A model generated the notes under the pieces. That model searched no databases and was not told the origin of the DNA. It saw only the letters and a list, made by a program, of their open reading frames with translations. Below are positions 54,825-63,525 of a DNA stretch of 64,000 nucleotides, piece after piece. A program made the position numbers and the translations under genes. The stretch lies in the NCBI RefSeq assembly GCF_042657065.1, contig NZ_JBHSNF010000001.1, forward strand, positions 310,001-374,000. The letters are read 5' to 3'. This DNA comes from Rhodanobacter ginsengisoli. GTDB taxonomy: Bacteria > Pseudomonadota > Gammaproteobacteria > Xanthomonadales > Rhodanobacteraceae. Each line of letters starts with the position of its first letter. Position 1 is the first letter of the stretch.

Positions 54825-57552
54825 GCTCCCCGTTCGACGGCGATGACCGCCGCGGCGGTGCCGGTGCCAGATAGCCGATCACCGTGCAGAGCAGGCCGTA
54901 GGCAATGAACGAGGCAATCCCGAACAGGTTGCCCAGATGGCTGCGATCGACCAGCAGCAACTTGGCCAGCACCACGCCCATGGTCAGTGCACCGGCCAGC
55001 CAGACCAGCCGCTGGCCGCGGCGTGAACCCCACACCCAGGCCAGCAGGCCGAACACGCTCCAGGCCACGGTGAGCGACATCTGCGCCAGGCTCGAGTCGA
55101 ACAGGGCGCCGTTCCACGGTACGTGGCCGAGCTGGTGCACGGCGCGCAAGGTGGCGCTGGTGGCGAACGCCATGACGAGCACGCCCAGCAGCATCGCCCG
55201 GCGCGAGCGCAGCGAGGCCGGTGTTGTCGCGTCGCCCAGCCAGCGGGCGAACAGCAGGCCGATGATGATCAGCAGCAGTTCCAGCGGATTGAGCAGCGGC
55301 AGATACGCCATCGGCGTGGCGTCACCGGCCAGGAACAGGCCGGCCAGCCAGTTCAACCCCAGCACGAACAGTACCGAGCCCAGCAGGGGTGGGCGCAGCG
55401 CCGGCAGCAAGTCGGCCAGCGGCGGTGCGATCCAGCGCGGCCGGATCAGTGCCAGTGCCGCCAGCGCGCACAACGGCAGCATCACCAGCAGCAGCATCCA
55501 GGCAGCAGACATCCCGGCCGTGCCCTGCAACTGCAGCTTGATCGCGACGCTGGCCACCAGTGCCCAGCGCCACAGCCAGCCCAGCTGGGTCAGCAGCGCC
55601 GGCGATGGCCAACTGCGCAGGCACTGCAGCGTGCGCCAGCCCAGCGCGGCCGCCAGCACGTTGGCGAGCAGATTCCAGCCCGCCAAGGGTTGCTGCCCGT
55701 CGATCAGCTGCCGCCACACCAGCGGCAGGATCGCGGCGAACAGGATCGGCGCGGTCCACGCCACCACGGCACCGAGTTCGAAGCGCGGCCGCCGCCGCGC
55801 CACTTCGGCGGCGACCCAGGCGGTCAACGCGAGCAGGATGATCGTTGCGGCGGTTTCGCCGGAGGCGTCGACATGCCGGCCGATCTCGCTCCAGCTCGCG
55901 CCCAGCCACCAGCACAGGCCCCACCCGTACAACAGCACCGCGGTCCAGCGCTGGAGCACCGCATCCGTGCCCAGGCGCGCGTAGAACGATGCGCTGGCGA
56001 AGGCGGCGGCGACCAGGGTCAAGGCACCGATGAAGTCGCGATCGAGCCACGCCGTGGCGATCATCGGCGCGCTGTCGACGTGCCCGATCAGCAGGGCGAC
56101 CGCCGCCGCCAGCTGCAGGGCCACGCCGCTCCAGCGCGACAGCCGGCGCTGCTGGCGCAGGCCGAGCCAGATCAGGCCGGCGCCCTCGAGCGCGAAGACG
56201 CCGCCGGTCAGGCTGGCGCTCAGCGCCAGCGGCACCGCCAGGGTGGCGAACGCGATCGCCAGCACCGCCCAGGCATCCCGCAGGATGCCGAGGTTGTCGC
56301 GCCCGCGGATGCTCCACGCCACGGCCACATAGATGGCCGCCGCCGCCAGCGCGGAAAACGCCAGCGGCTGGCCGCGCCAGTGCAGCAGGGCCGCCTGCAG
56401 CAGCAGGCTGATCAGTGGATTGCCGAACAGCAGGCAGCCATCGATCAGCCTGCGCTGATCCGGAGCGGCGCGGCGCAGGTACAACAGCGGAATCGCCAGG
56501 TAGAACAGGAAATTCAGGATCAGGAACGGCTCGGTACTGGCGAACAGTTCGGGCTGGTACTGCAACACGCCCCACGCACTGCCGATACCGAACGTGGCCA
56601 CGAAGCCGAGCAGGTTGAGCACCCGCCACGAACGCTTCCATGCGATGCCCAGAATGGCCAGGTTGAGCACCGCGTAGTAACTGAACAGGGCGACGTGGCT
56701 GCCATGGCCGGTCGAGGTGAGGATCGGTGCCAGGAAGCCGGCCAGCAGACCTAGCACCGCGAGGGCCAACGCATCCTGCAGCACGGCCAGCAAGCCGACG
56801 CCGGCGACCAGCACCACCAGCAAGACGAACGCCGCCGACGGCGGCAGCAACGCATACAAGCGGAATGCGGCAAACACGGTGATCAGCAGCACGCCGATCG
56901 CGCCGCCCTGCAGCGACAGCGCAAACACCCGCCGCGAATCGCGCTGACGCCAGCCGAGCAGCAGCGCGACGATCGCCGAAAGTGCCACCAGACTCAGGCG
57001 CAGACCGATCGGCACGCGCAGCATGCCGGCGTCCGAGGCGTACTTCAACAAGGCCGCCACGCCAGCGAACAGCACCAGCATGCCGATCTTCACCGGCACG
57101 TTGCCTTCGGTAAACCAACTCTTGATGCGGGATATCGCGACCGCGGCCATGTCGGGCTGCGCCGGTTTGTATGCGCGCACCGATGTGGGAATACGGGGGC
57201 GCTGGGGTGGGCTTCCCGGTGGACTCGCCAGCGGTGGCGGTGCGGCAGGCGCGGGAACGTCGGCGTGGGGGGTGTCCGACTGAGTCACCGGCTCCCATGT
57301 CGCCGGAGCGGCGGGCGCGGCTCGTTCGCGCTGGCTCGCCGGTGGTGGTGTCGCGACCCCTTGCGCCAGCGCCCGATCGAGCTGCGCACGGGTCTTGTCC
57401 AGTTCGCCGCGAAGTTTTTTCTGATGCGCCCAGATCAGGCCCAGCAGCACGCCCGTCAGCATGCCGTACAGATGGTCGCCGGAACCCGAGCCGTCGATCA
57501 TGCCGACGACCATGAACAACACCAGTCCCGCCAGTCCCCAACCGATATACAT
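54808..57552 (-). CDS. DUF2339 polytopic membrane protein
   Basis: A 914-residue inner-membrane protein with more than 20 predicted hydrophobic helices. After a short N-terminal helix and an Ala/Pro-rich linker (residues 60-130) the polytopic part starts at ALKYASDAGMLRVPIGLRLSLVALSAIVALLLGWRQR and continues nearly to the end. This is the standard plan of DUF2339. The ATG at 57552 is preceded by GGGGGGAG, so I prefer it to 57570. It overlaps the DUF3999 gene by 17 nt, and the two always appear together. Roles in envelope or cell-wall maintenance are speculation. Confidence 0.85.
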   Translation of the reverse strand: MYIGWGLAGLVLFMVVGMIDGSGSGDHLYGMLTGVLLGLIWAHQKKLRGELDKTRAQLDRALAQGVATPPPASQRERAAPAAPATWEPVTQSDTPHADVPAPAAPPPLASPPGSPPQRPRIPTSVRAYKPAQPDMAAVAISRIKSWFTEGNVPVKIGMLVLFAGVAALLKYASDAGMLRVPIGLRLSLVALSAIVALLLGWRQRDSRRVFALSLQGGAIGVLLITVFAAFRLYALLPPSAAFVLLVVLVAGVGLLAVLQDALALAVLGLLAGFLAPILTSTGHGSHVALFSYYAVLNLAILGIAWKRSWRVLNLLGFVATFGIGSAWGVLQYQPELFASTEPFLILNFLFYLAIPLLYLRRAAPDQRRLIDGCLLFGNPLISLLLQAALLHWRGQPLAFSALAAAAIYVAVAWSIRGRDNLGILRDAWAVLAIAFATLAVPLALSASLTGGVFALEGAGLIWLGLRQQRRLSRWSGVALQLAAAVALLIGHVDSAPMIATAWLDRDFIGALTLVAAAFASASFYARLGTDAVLQRWTAVLLYGWGLCWWLGASWSEIGRHVDASGETAATIILLALTAWVAAEVARRRPRFELGAVVAWTAPILFAAILPLVWRQLIDGQQPLAGWNLLANVLAAALGWRTLQCLRSWPSPALLTQLGWLWRWALVASVAIKLQLQGTAGMSAAWMLLLVMLPLCALAALALIRPRWIAPPLADLLPALRPPLLGSVLFVLGLNWLAGLFLAGDATPMAYLPLLNPLELLLIIIGLLFARWLGDATTPASLRSRRAMLLGVLVMAFATSATLRAVHQLGHVPWNGALFDSSLAQMSLTVAWSVFGLLAWVWGSRRGQRLVWLAGALTMGVVLAKLLLVDRSHLGNLFGIASFIAYGLLCTVIGYLAPAPPRRSSPSNGELADAP

Positions 57553-57693
57553 GAGCTCCCCCCGAGCCACGCCGCCTCACGTTCCGCCGGCCCGGGCAGT
57601 CTGGCATGGAACGTCAGCCGGTCGGTAGGCAGGCCGCCGGTACCGGCCCCGATCGCCGCGATCCGCGACGAACAAGGTGCGGGTTCGCCACGT

Positions 57694-58014
57694 TCAGGAC
57701 GAAGGCGGCATGCGTGTGCGCAGCAGCGCATCGACGGACTGCTGCCATTGCGGCGAACCGGGCGGCGATTGCGGCGCTTCCTGGCCCAGTTCATCCTGCA
57801 CCGCCTGATTCCAGGCATCGGAACCGTGCTCCAGGGGGCGTCCGCTGCCGTCATTGATGCCCAGGCTGCGGTCGACCCATGCATACCATTGGGCGGAACC
57901 GAGCGCGACATTCGTCGGCGCGGCGTGACCGGCGTCGGCCTGCGGCGGTGCCGGCGAGGGCGAGCACGCCGCGAGCAGCAGGGCGAGCGGAAGGCTGGCG
58001 ACGAGTCGGCGCAT
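57694..58014 (-). CDS. Small lipoprotein of unknown function
   Basis: A 106-residue lipoprotein with a short signal and the lipobox LLAAC (cysteine near residue 17), followed by a Pro/Ala-rich stretch and a helical region with WYAWVDRSLGINDG and an odd PGSPQWQQSVDALL repeat-like end. I do not recognise the family. It is in the gap between the DUF2339 gene and the HAD phosphatase, on the same strand. Confidence 0.65.
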   Translation of the reverse strand: MRRLVASLPLALLLAACSPSPAPPQADAGHAAPTNVALGSAQWYAWVDRSLGINDGSGRPLEHGSDAWNQAVQDELGQEAPQSPPGSPQWQQSVDALLRTRMPPSS

Positions 58015-58146
58015 GGGCGTCTCCGTGGGCGGCTGGCTACGTGCAGCCTACCCTCTCGACTCCGGCCGATGATTAATTTTTCATGAGGCCCGCGGCGGTC
58101 TGCGACGGCGTTCAGCGAGCAGGTCGCGGCACCGCAACACGCCGGT

Positions 58147-58830
58147 TCAGTCGCGTGCGGCGACTTCGTCGATGTGCCGCAGCAGGTCGGCGGGATCGTC
58201 ATACACGCGGAAGGCGCCGGACTGCTGCAGTTCGGCCTGGCCATAGCCGCCGCAGAGCACGCCGACGCCGAGTGCACGGGCACGTTGGGCGGCCAGCATG
58301 TCCCACACGCTGTCGCCGATCACCAGCGACTGGTGGATGTCCACGCCCAGGCGTGCGGCGGCGGCGAGGAACAGATCCGGGTCGGGCTTGGCATGGCGTA
58401 CCTGGTCGCGCGTCACCACCGGCACCTTCGATGGATCGACGCCGAGCGCCTCGATATTCGGTGCCGCGGTCTCCATGCGCCCGCTGGTGGCGATCGCCCA
58501 CGGAATGTCCCGTTCGGTCAGCCAGGCCAGCAATTCGCGCGCGCCCGGCAAGGGCCGCACCGAGCCCTGCGCATGCAGCTGCTTGAAGACCTCTGCATGC
58601 CACTGGCGCAGACGTTCGAGCCGCTCCGCGGTGATTTCCAGGTCCGTCTCGCGCAACAGGATGTCGGCGAACAGGCCACCGCTCATGCCGATCTTGCGAT
58701 GGATGCGCCATACCGAGATATCCACCCCTTCGCGGTCCAGCGCTTCCTTCCAGGCCAGCACGTGCTGGTACACGCTGTCGATCAGGGTGCCGTCGAGGTC
58801 GAACAGGAAGGCGGTGTCGCTGCGGGGCAT
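58147..58830 (-). CDS. HAD superfamily hydrolase (Gph/beta-phosphoglucomutase-like)
   Basis: A 227-residue HAD phosphatase. Motif I is FLFDLDGTLIDS with nucleophile D11 and D13, a C1-type helical cap covers residues 15-80, motif II IATSG, motif III KPDPDLFL (lysine) and motif IV VIGDSVWDM (aspartates). It is of the phosphoglycolate phosphatase/phosphomutase type, but the substrate is not determined. It sits just downstream of glk with a 42-nt gap and the same orientation, so a role in sugar-phosphate turnover is plausible. Confidence 0.85.
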   Translation of the reverse strand: MPRSDTAFLFDLDGTLIDSVYQHVLAWKEALDREGVDISVWRIHRKIGMSGGLFADILLRETDLEITAERLERLRQWHAEVFKQLHAQGSVRPLPGARELLAWLTERDIPWAIATSGRMETAAPNIEALGVDPSKVPVVTRDQVRHAKPDPDLFLAAAARLGVDIHQSLVIGDSVWDMLAAQRARALGVGVLCGGYGQAELQQSGAFRVYDDPADLLRHIDEVAARD

Positions 58831-58872
58831 GCTCGTTCTCCTTTGGGTCGCCGGGGCCTCGCCGGCAGCTTG

Positions 58873-59889
58873 CTAGCCTCGCTTCAGCAGCGGCCGTCCC
58901 GATTCCAGCACGGCCAGCGCGGCCGCGCCCAGCAGGCCCGGCTCCGGGTTCATGATCGCCTGGGTCGGCACTTTTTCCATGATGTCGCGAAAGCGGCCCT
59001 TGGCCTCGAAGCGCTCGCGGAAGCGGCCACGCTCCAGCCACGGCAGCAGGATCGGGATCAGCCCGCCGGTAAGGTAGACACCGTCCCAGGCCCCCAGGGT
59101 CAGCACCAGGTCGCCGGCCACGCTGCCGAAGATCCCGGCGAAGGTTTCCACCGTGCGCGTGCATAGCGGGCAGCTGTCGTCCTTGGCGCGGGCGGTGATG
59201 TCTTCCGGTTTCAGCTCATCGGCCCTGGCCCCGACCATGTGGCAGATCGCGTCGTACAGGTTGACCAGCCCCTGGCCGCAGATCAGTCGCTCGTTGGAGA
59301 CGCGCCCGTACTTGTGGTTGAGGTAATCGAGGATCGAGATGTCCTCGGGCGAATGCGCGGCGAAGCCGGCGTGGCCGCCCTCGGTTTGCAGCACGCTGCA
59401 ATGGCCGCCGCGAACCAGCAGGCCGCCGACACCGAGACCCGTTCCGGGGCCGACGATGGCAAAGGTCTGTTCGTCATGGGCGCCGATCACCGGCCGCGGC
59501 ACCGTGCCCACATCGACCAGGTCATCGCCCTGCAGCAGGGTCACCGCCATGCTCTGGGCGGCGAAATCGTTGACCAGGTGCACGTATTCCAGGTCGAGCG
59601 CGCTGGCGGTCTGCCGCGCGGAAATCGCCCACGGGTTGTTGGTGACCTTCACCGTCTCGCCATCGTCGATGCGCCCGGCGGCGGCGATGATGGCGCGGCG
59701 GACCTGCAAACCGGTATCGGCCAGGTATTGCTTCGCGGTGGAGACCAGCGATTCATGATCGGCCACCCGGTAGCGCCGGATGCTGTCGGGCAGCAGGGGC
59801 TGGCTGAGTGATGGATCGGCCACCCCGAAACGGACATTGGTGCCGCCGAGATCGACGAGCAGGGTGGGGGCACTGTGGGGCTGGCTCAT
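58873..59889 (-). CDS. glk: Glucokinase
   Basis: Phosphorylates glucose with ATP. The 338-residue product has DLGGTN (13-18, phosphate-binding), VNDFAAQSMAV (catalytic aspartate), IVGPGTGLGVGG and EGGHAGFAA blocks, as in the proteobacterial Glk family rather than ROK kinases (no zinc CXCGXXGC motif). The ATG at 59889 follows GGAAG. An earlier in-frame start at 59916 is less likely. It is divergent from hemB. Its product would feed the pentose phosphate and Entner-Doudoroff routes, where gnd at 42 kb looks damaged. Confidence 0.93.
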   Translation of the reverse strand: MSQPHSAPTLLVDLGGTNVRFGVADPSLSQPLLPDSIRRYRVADHESLVSTAKQYLADTGLQVRRAIIAAAGRIDDGETVKVTNNPWAISARQTASALDLEYVHLVNDFAAQSMAVTLLQGDDLVDVGTVPRPVIGAHDEQTFAIVGPGTGLGVGGLLVRGGHCSVLQTEGGHAGFAAHSPEDISILDYLNHKYGRVSNERLICGQGLVNLYDAICHMVGARADELKPEDITARAKDDSCPLCTRTVETFAGIFGSVAGDLVLTLGAWDGVYLTGGLIPILLPWLERGRFRERFEAKGRFRDIMEKVPTQAIMNPEPGLLGAAALAVLESGRPLLKRG

Positions 59890-60052
59890 GAAACTTCCTA
59901 CGTCGTGGAACGCCAAGCGTGCCGACGTAACGCAGGTTAGTCCAGTGTTTTGCCCACCGTACGCGATGGAATGGGTGGTCGCGGGCGCTGGCTGGATGAC
60001 GCGCAGCCGATCGCGGCGCAGGTGGCCCCGCCGGTGACGGCCCGTGACGGCG

Positions 60053-60058
60053 TAAAAT
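60053..60058 (+). promoter_or_regulatory. Candidate -10 box (TAAAAT) for hemB
   Basis: TAAAAT lies 28 nt before the hemB start, with a duplicated GTGACGG just upstream (two copies between 60034 and 60050). No good -35 is visible at 17 nt. Confidence 0.35.
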
Positions 60059-60086
60059 GCGCGGCAACGTCCCGCGAGTACCCGCC

Positions 60087-61079
60087 ATGAGCTTTCCCGC
60101 CATCCGCATGCGGCGCATGCGCCGCGATGCCTTCTCCCGCGCCCTGATGCGCGAGCACACCCTGCTGCCGACCGACCTGATCATGGTCGCGTTCGTGATC
60201 GAGGGCGAAGGCCGGCGCGAGGCGGTGCCGTCGATGCCGGGCGTCGAGCGGTTGTCGATCGACGAACTGCTGAAGCTGGCCGGCGAGTGCGTGCGGCTGG
60301 GCATTCCCGCGCTGGCGCTGTTCCCGTCGCCGGGATCGTCGGTGAAAACCGAGGATGCCGCCGAGGCGTGGAATCCGGATGGCCTGATGCAGCGCGCCAC
60401 CCGCGCGCTGAAGGCGGCGTACCCGGAGCTGGGCCTGATCGGCGACGTGGCGCTCGACCCGTACACCACCCACGGTCAGGACGGCCTGATCGACGCCAGC
60501 GGCTACGTGATGAACGAGCCCACCGTCGAGGCGCTGATCCGGATGTCGCTGGCGCAGGCCGAGGCCGGCATGGATTTCGTGGCGCCATCGGACATGATGG
60601 ACGGCCGCATCGGCTCCATCCGCGATGCGCTGGAAGCGGCCGGCCACATCCATACCCGCATCCTCGCCTACTCGGCCAAGTACGCCTCCGCCTTCTACGG
60701 CCCGTTCCGCGATGCGGTCGGCTCGTCGGCGAATCTCGGCAAGGGCAACAAGCACACCTACCAGATGGACGTGGCCAACAGCGACGAGGCACTGCACGAA
60801 GTGGAACTCGACATCGCCGAAGGCGCGGATGCGGTGATGGTGAAACCGGGCCTGCCGTACCTGGACATCGTGCGCCGGGTGAAGGACGCGTTCGGCGTGC
60901 CCACCTTCGTCTATCAGGTCAGCGGCGAGTACGCGATGCTGAAGGCGGCCTCGATGAATGGATGGCTGGACGAGAAGGCGGTGGTACTGGAGTCGCTGAC
61001 TTCGATGAAGCGGGCGGGGGCGGATGCGATTCTTACGTATTACGCGATCGATGCAGCGCGGTGGTTGCGAGGAGAGTAG
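60087..61079 (+). CDS. hemB: Delta-aminolevulinic acid dehydratase (porphobilinogen synthase)
   Basis: Condenses two aminolevulinate molecules in haem synthesis. The 330-residue product has the two Schiff-base lysines K198 (AYSAKYAS) and K253 (MVKPGLPYLD). The region that binds zinc in other members reads DVALDPYTTHGQDG, with aspartates in place of cysteines, so this is the magnesium-type (Pseudomonas-like) enzyme. The ATG at 60087 is preferred to an upstream in-frame ATG at 60057. It is divergent from glk and precedes the HEPN-like gene by 40 nt. Confidence 0.95.
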   Translation: MSFPAIRMRRMRRDAFSRALMREHTLLPTDLIMVAFVIEGEGRREAVPSMPGVERLSIDELLKLAGECVRLGIPALALFPSPGSSVKTEDAAEAWNPDGLMQRATRALKAAYPELGLIGDVALDPYTTHGQDGLIDASGYVMNEPTVEALIRMSLAQAEAGMDFVAPSDMMDGRIGSIRDALEAAGHIHTRILAYSAKYASAFYGPFRDAVGSSANLGKGNKHTYQMDVANSDEALHEVELDIAEGADAVMVKPGLPYLDIVRRVKDAFGVPTFVYQVSGEYAMLKAASMNGWLDEKAVVLESLTSMKRAGADAILTYYAIDAARWLRGE

Positions 61080-61119
61080 CAGGAACCCGTAAACAACAAG
61101 ACTTGTCGAGTCTGGGGGC

Positions 61120-61629
61120 ATGTGCGTGACTAACGATGGAACTGGTGAACCCTCGCCGTTTGGCACGTTGCGCTACGCAGAGGACTATCGCATTGCTGCA
61201 GAGAAGGTAATCGGCGATTGCAGCCCACTTGAAAGTAAGTTGCTGATGCCTGCATACAACCTCATTGCGCAGTCGATTGAGCTGAGTCTGAAGGCCTATT
61301 TACTTTCCATGGGCCATGGGAACCGTCAGCTACGTGGACCTGAGTTTGGGCACAAGCTCAATCAGCTTATTTCGGAAGCCGAAAGGCTAGGACTGAACAG
61401 CCTGGTTTTGCTCGATGACGTCGATCGACAAGTTGTGGCTGACTTGAATGTGCATTACGAGATGCATGAATTCCGATACATCAAGATTGGGTTGAAGACG
61501 CTCCCATTCTGGTCCCTCATTGCTCCGTTGGCGAAGAGGTTCACGCACGAACTACATGACTATTGCTTGGCGCTCTTATTGGGTGAAGAGGGTGCTCGTA
61601 AACGAGTTGAAACGTGTGGGAAATTTTAG
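61120..61629 (+). CDS. Small HEPN-like protein of atypical composition
   Basis: A 169-residue soluble all-helical protein. The arrangement LLMPAYNLIAQSIELSLKAYLLS (41-63), a basic loop, GHKLNQLISEAERLGL (77-92) resembles the helical core of HEPN proteins, which act as RNases or toxins in several systems; R140-x5-H146 (and R72-x5-H78) could be the RNase motif. The gene is visibly less GC-rich and uses rare codons (ATT, AAT, TTA) unlike its neighbours, suggesting transfer. No MNT/toxin partner is next to it. It abuts the 696-bp inverted-repeat element on one side and hemB on the other. Confidence 0.6.
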   Translation: MCVTNDGTGEPSPFGTLRYAEDYRIAAEKVIGDCSPLESKLLMPAYNLIAQSIELSLKAYLLSMGHGNRQLRGPEFGHKLNQLISEAERLGLNSLVLLDDVDRQVVADLNVHYEMHEFRYIKIGLKTLPFWSLIAPLAKRFTHELHDYCLALLLGEEGARKRVETCGKF

Positions 61630-61683
61630 TCTCGAGGCTGTAGGCTAGCGGATTCAGATTCAGTTTCTGCGATGTGCCAGTGT

Positions 61684-62379
61684 GCATCGCAGGGGCAAGA
61701 GCTTTCGTCCTCCTGCGGAGGGCGAGTCACTTGCTCTTTTGCTTGTCCAAAAGAGAAGTAACCAAGAGAAAACGACACCCCCCTTGGCGCTTGCCGGGCA
61801 TCCCTGCCCGGCAAGTCCGTGAGCTGGGGCCGGGCTTTTCGACCGGACTCCTGTCCGGGCGAAAAGGAGTCGACATCCCTGTCGACTCCCCTGCGGGCCT
61901 GTCGTCCCCAGCTCACCGCCGCACAGGGGCCCCGGGTAGAGCAGCGGGCCGTCGTGGCCCGCACTCGGTGCGCCGCCGCTGCGCGGCGGCGAAAGCGGAA
62001 GAGCGACATGCGCGGCGTTGACTGCTTTGCTCCCTCTCCCCGGCAACGCCGGGGAGAGGGCTGGGGTGAGGGGGCTTTTGATCTGGCTGTTCTGAAAAGT
62101 ACGCGCAGGATGCGCGTCGCTCTGCCCGGGGCCCCTCTGCAGCGGCGGGCGGGTGGAGGAACAGCCCGCAGGGTGACCGGCAGGGATGCCGGTCAGTTTG
62201 GCGTCAGTCCATGGATGGACTGTCGACAAACCCCGTAACCCGCACGCGGACCTTGCGGGCAGGGATGCCCGCAAGGCGCGGAAGCGGGGTGCCCCTCTCT
62301 TTGGTTACTTTCTCTCGGGCAAGCGAGAGAAAGTGACTCGCCCTCCGCAGGAGGGTGAAAGCTCTGTTTTCTGCGATGC
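61684..62379. repeat. 696-bp inverted-repeat element
   Basis: The outer segments of about 135 bp (61684-61822 and 62245-62379) are inverted copies; shared words are GCATCGCAG, CCTCCTGCGGAGGGCGAGTCACTT, GAGAAAGTAACCAA and the GGGCATCCCTGCCCG hairpin. The centre holds further hairpins: GGAGTCGACATCCCTGTCGACTCC near 61867 and CCCTCTCCCC...GGGGAGAGGG near 62029. Its open frames on both strands have the style of repeat-derived false genes. It fills most of the 827-nt gap between the HEPN-like gene and pyrC. The 77 nt left before pyrC hold the pyrC leader; I see no clear promoter there. Confidence 0.8.
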
Positions 62380-62456
62380 CGGTGCGTGGCGGAGGCCCCG
62401 GATCACCATCGCGCGATACCATTGCCGCCTCAGACCGCAAACCGAGTCCGCAATCC

Positions 62457-63503
62457 ATGACACCCACGCGTCTTGAAATTACCCGTCCCGACGACTGGCA
62501 TCTGCATCTTCGTGATGGCGACGCGCTGGCCTCGGTCGTCGCCCACACCGCGCAGCGATTTGCGCGCGCCATCGTGATGCCGAACCTCAAGCCGCCGGTG
62601 ACGACGGTGGCGCTGGCTGAAGACTATCGTCGACGGATTCTGGCGAGCCTGCCGACGGGGTCGCGTTTCCAGCCGCTGATGACGCTGTACCTCACCGAGG
62701 AGACCCCGGTCGAGGAGATCGCCCGCGCCAGGGCCAGCGACAGCGTGTTTGCGGTGAAGTATTACCCTGCCGGCGCCACCACCAATTCACAGTCCGGCGT
62801 GCGCGAGCTGTCGCGGGTGTATCCCGTGCTGGAGGCGATGGAGCGGCACGACCTGCCCTTGCTGCTGCATGGGGAGGTCACCGACCCGGAGATCGACATC
62901 TTCGATCGCGAGCGGGTGTTCATCGAGCGCCATCTGATGCCGCTGCGCGAGCGGTTTCCGGCACTGCGCATGGTGCTGGAACACATCACCACGCGGGATG
63001 CCGTGGACTTTGTCAGCGGGGCATCGGCGAACGTGGCGGCGACGATCACCGCGCATCATCTCCTGCTCAACCGCAACGCGATCTTCGAAGGCGGCATCAA
63101 TCCGCATCATTACTGCCTGCCGATCCTCAAGCGCGAGACACATCGCGCTGCGCTGGTAAAGGCAGCCACCAGCGGCGACCCCCGCTTCTTCCTGGGCACG
63201 GACAGCGCGCCGCACATCCGCGCAGCGAAGGAGACGTCCTGCGGCTGTGCCGGCATCTACACCGCCCACGCCGCCATCGAGCTGTATGCCGAGGCATTCG
63301 AGCAGGCCGGCCGGCTGGATCGGCTGGAAGCGTTTGCCAGCTTCCATGGCCCGGACTTCTACCGGCTGCCGCGGAACCAGGATCGCATCGTGCTCGAACG
63401 CATGCCGTGGATCGTGCCGGAGGAATACCCGCTGGCCGGATCGACCTGCAGGCCGATGCGCGCAGGCGAGTCGGTCGCCTGGGCGGTCACGGAAACCCCG
63501 TAG
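62457..63503 (+). CDS. pyrC: Dihydroorotase (class II), PyrC
   Basis: Cyclises carbamoyl-aspartate to dihydroorotate in pyrimidine synthesis. The 348-residue product has the HLHLRD metal motif (H15, H17), the carboxylated lysine K101 (FAVKYYPAG), HGE in LLLHGEVTD, an aspartate in FLGTDSAPH and the family end. The length fits class II enzymes (about 345). ATG 62457 is preferred to 62355. It lies just beyond the 696-bp repeat, so its promoter may be in the right end of the element. Confidence 0.95.
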   Translation: MTPTRLEITRPDDWHLHLRDGDALASVVAHTAQRFARAIVMPNLKPPVTTVALAEDYRRRILASLPTGSRFQPLMTLYLTEETPVEEIARARASDSVFAVKYYPAGATTNSQSGVRELSRVYPVLEAMERHDLPLLLHGEVTDPEIDIFDRERVFIERHLMPLRERFPALRMVLEHITTRDAVDFVSGASANVAATITAHHLLLNRNAIFEGGINPHHYCLPILKRETHRAALVKAATSGDPRFFLGTDSAPHIRAAKETSCGCAGIYTAHAAIELYAEAFEQAGRLDRLEAFASFHGPDFYRLPRNQDRIVLERMPWIVPEEYPLAGSTCRPMRAGESVAWAVTETP

Positions 63504-63525
63504 ATTGGTGTGAGCGAAGCGAACC

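Noticed and set aside
61660..62274. Several open frames inside the 696-bp inverted-repeat element
   Set aside because: Low-complexity translations, present because of the repeat sequence. They overlap each other on both strands and lack ribosome sites.
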